Source: Peptococcaceae bacterium (GTDB lineage Bacteria; Bacillota; Desulfotomaculia; Desulfotomaculales; Pelotomaculaceae). From it: a DNA stretch of 64,000 nucleotides. The stretch is taken from NCBI GenBank assembly GCA_012518875.1, contig JAAYRI010000087.1, forward strand, positions 1 through 64,000. Reading direction: 5' to 3'. This document shows, in pieces, positions 60,682 through 64,000 of this stretch. The translations under genes and the position numbers were made by a program. The first letter of the stretch is position 1; the number at the start of each line of letters is the position of its first letter. The notes beneath the pieces are model-generated. The model was not told where the DNA came from, did not search any database, and was given only the letters and a program-made list of their open reading frames with translations.

Positions 60682-63600
60682 TTATGCTTTTCTAATATTA
60701 ACCAGGAAGGCCTTGTACTCCGGAACAGCAACGTTAGCATCGCCAATAAAGGGCGTTAGATTATTCCCAACATCACCCTGGGATAACCCCGTGTAGCCCC
60801 AATGCCATGGTAACGATACAATTTCCACGGGACTATCATTGACAATTAAAGGTCTCACAATCGGCAAAACGTTGGCCTTGCATTTTATTTCTGCCCGGGC
60901 ACTGCTCACAATGATATCATCTCCGGCTTTTATACCTAAATTGGCAGCCAGGGTCGGTGATATGGTAGCAAATTGCTCCGGCATCAATTCCACCAGCCAG
61001 GGGCTGTTTCTCGTCCTGACCCCAGTTTGGTAATGCTCAATATAGTGGACAGTAGTAGCAACATAAGGGAATTCTTCACTGCCGGTTTCGGCCAGGTTAG
61101 AAAAAATGCCGTCCCATCTCATTGCCATGGGGTTATTTTGCTGGCTACTAATCAGGTTTTTCACTGGGCTTTCTACCGGTTCATAGTGTTCCGGCATCGG
61201 GCCCTCTTTTAACCCTGAGGGGTTAAAGAAACGTGCTTGCCCCTCCGGCAGCATAATAAAGGGTGCGTTGGCCGTTACTTCAGGCGGTGAGGGCTCTTTT
61301 GTCACCGGGTTCACGATACCAAAGTCAGGTACATCGTTGGTAACCCATTTTGCTCCATCCCAGTAGATCAAAGGCTTATCCTTTTTCCAGGGCCGTCCGG
61401 CTGGGTCGGCGGAACAACGGTTATAAACAATACGCCGGTTCAGGGGCCAGACAAAGGTCCATTTAGGAAATACACCAAGGCCGCTTTTATCTTCAGTACC
61501 GTGCCGCTTAGTAGCAGGCACCTTTAGTAACGGGTCTTGCTCCTGGGGATCAACATAGTAATAACCGGTATAAACCCATACCCCACAGGCTGTGGAGCCA
61601 TCATCCTTGAGGTCACCAAACGTACCCAGGACCCGGCCATCAGCCACATTATAGCCGTTAATTTCAATGGCTATTTTTTCTATATCCGGCTCATCATTAT
61701 CCGGTTGGTCATAATCCCAGGTTATGTTCAAAATGGGGTCTGTGAATACACCGCCGGCCTCATATTCCTTGCGGATAGCCTTGTACAACCTGTCAGCAAT
61801 CCAAAGGTCACTTTTTGCCTGTCCGGGTGGTTCTACGGCCTTCCAACGCCAGGGAATATGACGTGCGCTACTTGTTCTGGTGCCTTCTTTTTCATAAATA
61901 TGGGCTGCCGGCAGTAAGAATACTTCTGTTTTTATGTCTGCCGGGTTTGCTCCTGGACGCCTCCAGAAAGCAGCCGTTTCGTTCTCGAAAATATCGACAC
62001 ATACCATCCAATCCGCATTCTCCAGAGCTTTGGCCTCGTTAGAAGCATCAGGTCCGGCCACAGAGGGGTTTTCAGCCCAGCAAAAGACACCCTTAATATG
62101 TCCTTCCGCCAGGGAGCCGTAGGAAGACATGTGGGAGTGGTCTTTACCATCTGACTTAGGCAACCAATCAAAACAAAAGTCATTTTCCCTGGTTGCTTTC
62201 TCTCCGTACCAGGCTTTAAGCAAACTGGCGACAAATTTAGGTGTGTTGGACCAGTAACCCGTTTTCGGTGTTGTCACATCCAGGTATTCCTGATATGTGG
62301 GGTGTTTAGTGGCATCAGGGACAGCAAGATAGGCTGTAATATTGTTCCATAGCATCCCCATGTCACAGGCGCCCTGAACGTTAGATTGCCCCCGTTGCGG
62401 GTTCACACCGCCACCGGGCATACCCACATTGCCCAGTAGGAGTTGAACCATGCAAGTTGCCCTTGTGTTTTGGGTACCATAACTGTGTTGGGTGATCCCC
62501 AATACATATATTAGGTTACCGGCCACATCCGGTTTTCCTGACTCACAGTAGGTAGAGTAAGCCTCCAGCAAGGTGTCTTCCGGGGTTCCCGTGACCCTAC
62601 TTACTGTTTTTATGTCATAGCGAGAAACATGCTTTTTCAAAATTTGCCAGACGCACTGAGGATCCTGCATTGTAGGATCCTTTCTAATATTATCGCCATC
62701 TTTTTGGTAAGCCCAACTTGCAGTGTTGTAGACCAGTTTGCCGTCCTTTTCCTCTAGGCCTGAGAAAAGTCCGTCTTCAAAATGATAGTCAGGATTGATT
62801 AGGTAGGAAGCGTTGGTATAGTTTTGCACATATTCATGTTGGTAAAGATCATTTTCTATGGCATAATTCATCAAACCATACAGAAATGAAATATCTGTAC
62901 CCGGACGCAAGGGAACATAAATATCTGCCTGAGCCGCTGTTTTGGTAAACCTGGGGTCAACGACAATGATTTTGGCCCCTTTTCCCTTGGCCTTGCCGAT
63001 ATGACGCATGGCCATTGGGTGGGCTTCAGCCGGGTTGGAACCGATAATCAAGAATATGTCTGTGTTTTGATAGTCATTAAAGTTGTTTGTCATTACTCCC
63101 CGACCAAATGAATTAGCCAGACCGGCTACGGTGGGAGAGTGTCAGAGGCGGGCACAGTGATCGAGATCAACTACACCAAGACCACCCCGCATCAGCTTAT
63201 TTATTATATAATCCTCTTCGTTGTTTACATTGGCACTGCCCATTTGGCAAATAGCCATGGTGCGGTTAACTGTAACACCATTTTCATCTTTTTCTTCGAA
63301 TGTTTCATCCCGGGTCTTTTTTACCCGCTGGGCAATTTCAGATAAGGCCCAGTCCCAGTCTTTTACCTCCCACTTGTCACTGCCAGGGGCACGGTAAAGA
63401 ACCTCCGTTAACCGCCCCGGATTGAGCACGCGTTGACGGTTTTTATCTACAATTGTATAAACATCTGAAAGAGCTGTCCCCTTGGGACATAAGGCCCCTT
63501 CATTAACGGGGCTGTCAGGATCCCCTTCAATATAAACCACCTTATCATTTTCAGAGTAAACTATAGTGGTACAACCACATCCACAATAGGAACAGCCGGA

Positions 63601-63765
63601 GGAGGTTTCCTTAGTTTTCGTTATTTTTAAAGGACCCATATCAAAGCTGGGCAAGTTATCGCTTGCAGCAGCAGGTTTGGCACTGATTCCCTCAAAAAAA
63701 ACCGTTCCAGCCGCGCCTATTCCCAAATACTTAAAGAAATCACGGCGGCTAATACCTTTTTTCAT
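60682..63765 (-). CDS. fdhA: TAT-exported selenocysteine formate dehydrogenase, catalytic subunit
   Basis: 1027 residues if the in-frame TGA at 63142-63144 is read as selenocysteine (residue 208). It oxidises formate to CO2 using a molybdenum/tungsten bis-MGD centre. The TAT signal is GISRRDFFKYLG near the N-terminus. A 4Fe-4S site is in GCSYCGCGC and ALCPKG. The active-site string is DHCARL-U-HSPTVAG, as in FdnG/FdhA. Downstream blocks GSNPAEAHPMAMRHIG and GNVGMPGGGVNPQRGQSNVQ are molybdopterin-oxidoreductase signatures. A SECIS follows the TGA. The protein is exported, so formate oxidation should face outside the membrane. Confidence 0.93.
63095..63140 (-). promoter_or_regulatory. SECIS element of fdhA
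   Basis: Just after the TGA, ACTCTCC and GGGGAGT form a seven-bp lower stem (63134-63140 with 63095-63101), and AGCC/GGCT an apical stem with the loop GGTCT. The loop starts 18 bases after the TGA, the same spacing and loop sequence as recalled for Escherichia coli fdhF. This supports recoding of the TGA and argues against a nonsense mutation. Confidence 0.85.
63142..63144 (-). other. Selenocysteine codon (in-frame TGA)
   Basis: The frame is open on both sides of this single TGA, and the flanking residues (CARL and HSPTVAG) match the conserved Sec/Cys active site of formate dehydrogenases. Decoding needs SelB, selC tRNA and SelA/SelD, which are not in this window. Confidence 0.9.
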
Positions 63766-63868
63766 AGCGGTTAATATTACCCTCCTTTACCTTGGAATAA
63801 ACACTGTTAATTTTGCTGGGTATCGCACAAATCCATATCCTGTAATTCATTTCAAGCATCATTTACAA

Positions 63869-64000
63869 TTAGGCCTGGAAGCCTGTACCGGTTCCAATTG
63901 AGTGACCGCTGCCATGAACATACTCCTCTTTGGCCATAATTGGGAAATTTTCAACAAAGAAACAATATGCCAGGACCAGGAAGCTCCACATACCGAGAGT
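63869..64000 (-). CDS. C-terminal end of an unrecognised protein upstream of fdhA
   Basis: Only the last 43 codons are present; the gene continues past the right edge. The tail has a hydrophobic stretch (MWSFLVLAYCFFVENFPIM) followed by a polar, glycine-rich end (YVHGSGHSIGTGTGFQA) with two histidines, so the product is probably membrane-bound. It stops about 100 bases before fdhA, and a TCCTTTACC complement gives the fdhA ribosome site. Its position suggests a formate dehydrogenase accessory or another respiratory component, but the fragment is too short to tell. Confidence 0.5.
   Translation of the reverse strand, partial: TLGMWSFLVLAYCFFVENFPIMAKEEYVHGSGHSIGTGTGFQA

Noticed and set aside
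60682-63765. fdhA as a pseudogene or as two genes
   Set aside because: Only one in-frame TGA, placed at the Sec site and followed by a SECIS; the frame is open and the conservation strong on both sides.
1-64000. CRISPR arrays, tRNA or rRNA genes, phage or transposase genes
   Set aside because: No regular repeat-spacer arrays, cloverleaf-type sequences, rRNA segments or transposase-like proteins were seen.

Overview
The window looks like chromosomal core DNA of an anaerobic, endospore-forming Gram-positive of the Desulfotomaculum/Pelotomaculum type (Peptococcaceae-like Clostridia). Grounds: many sporulation genes (spoIVA, spoIIP, spmA/spmB, spoVR, yhbH, prkA, a GerMN lipoprotein, YIEGIA and its capping subunit), strong AGGAGG-type ribosome sites with frequent TTG/GTG starts, an IspH-ribosomal protein S1 fusion, IorAB indolepyruvate:ferredoxin oxidoreductase, and a selenocysteine-containing exported formate dehydrogenase. 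No rRNA, tRNA, CRISPR array, prophage or intact insertion sequence was seen.

Layout. 1-1.4 kb: the first codons of homoserine dehydrogenase and two small membrane proteins. 1.4-12 kb (minus strand): DUF1614-spoIIP-YIEGIA-capping subunit-two DUF3189 proteins-DUF512 radical SAM-der-plsY-gpsA, then spoIVA behind its own sigma-E-like promoter. 12-20.7 kb (minus): an aromatic/lipid/translation operon, HutP-like protein-aroH-[structured leader with nine UAG triplets and a terminator]-aroF-tyrA-aroA-cmk-plsC-ispH::rpsA. 20.7-31.4 kb (minus): two unrecognised proteins, rluB, spmA-spmB, an FAD oxidoreductase, prkA-yhbH-spoVR and a GerMN/Gmad2 lipoprotein. 31.4-35 kb (minus): murT-gatD (peptidoglycan amidation, with a Ser in place of the expected catalytic Cys), a metallo-beta-lactamase-fold hydrolase and acylphosphatase. 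35-40.7 kb (plus): LD-carboxypeptidase, iorA-iorB-paaK (aryl-pyruvate oxidation and aryl-acid activation) and a DUF6125-like protein. 40.8-50.5 kb (minus): DUF2975-HTH-DUF4153 and addB-addA. 50.5-57.5 kb: mixed small genes, including two FlK-type thioesterases flanking a DUF3231 protein and an SbcD-like phosphoesterase, an Ntn asparaginase, and a 203-residue protein with five DPxQxIRxxY repeats. 57.5-60.4 kb: YifB/ComM ATPase, a GreA-C/Rnk-like protein and YraN. 60.7-64 kb (minus): a TAT-exported selenocysteine formate dehydrogenase and the end of an upstream membrane-protein gene.

The most unusual signal is at 19.4-20.7 kb. A HutP-family gene lies just upstream of an aroF leader carrying three clusters of three UAG triplets, a long AU-rich hairpin, a 12-bp direct repeat, an outer 7-bp pairing and an intrinsic terminator. 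HutP and TRAP are known to bind NAG-triplet arrays, so this may be an attenuation system for the shikimate/tyrosine operon. The HutP-like protein appears to lack two of the three histidines used for Mg-histidine binding, so its ligand may differ. Other points of interest are the GatD Cys-to-Ser change, the repeat protein, an apparent frameshift between the DUF3189 genes, a tandem 45-48 bp repeat next to stacked terminators, and a terminator-like hairpin just upstream of the Rnk-like gene.
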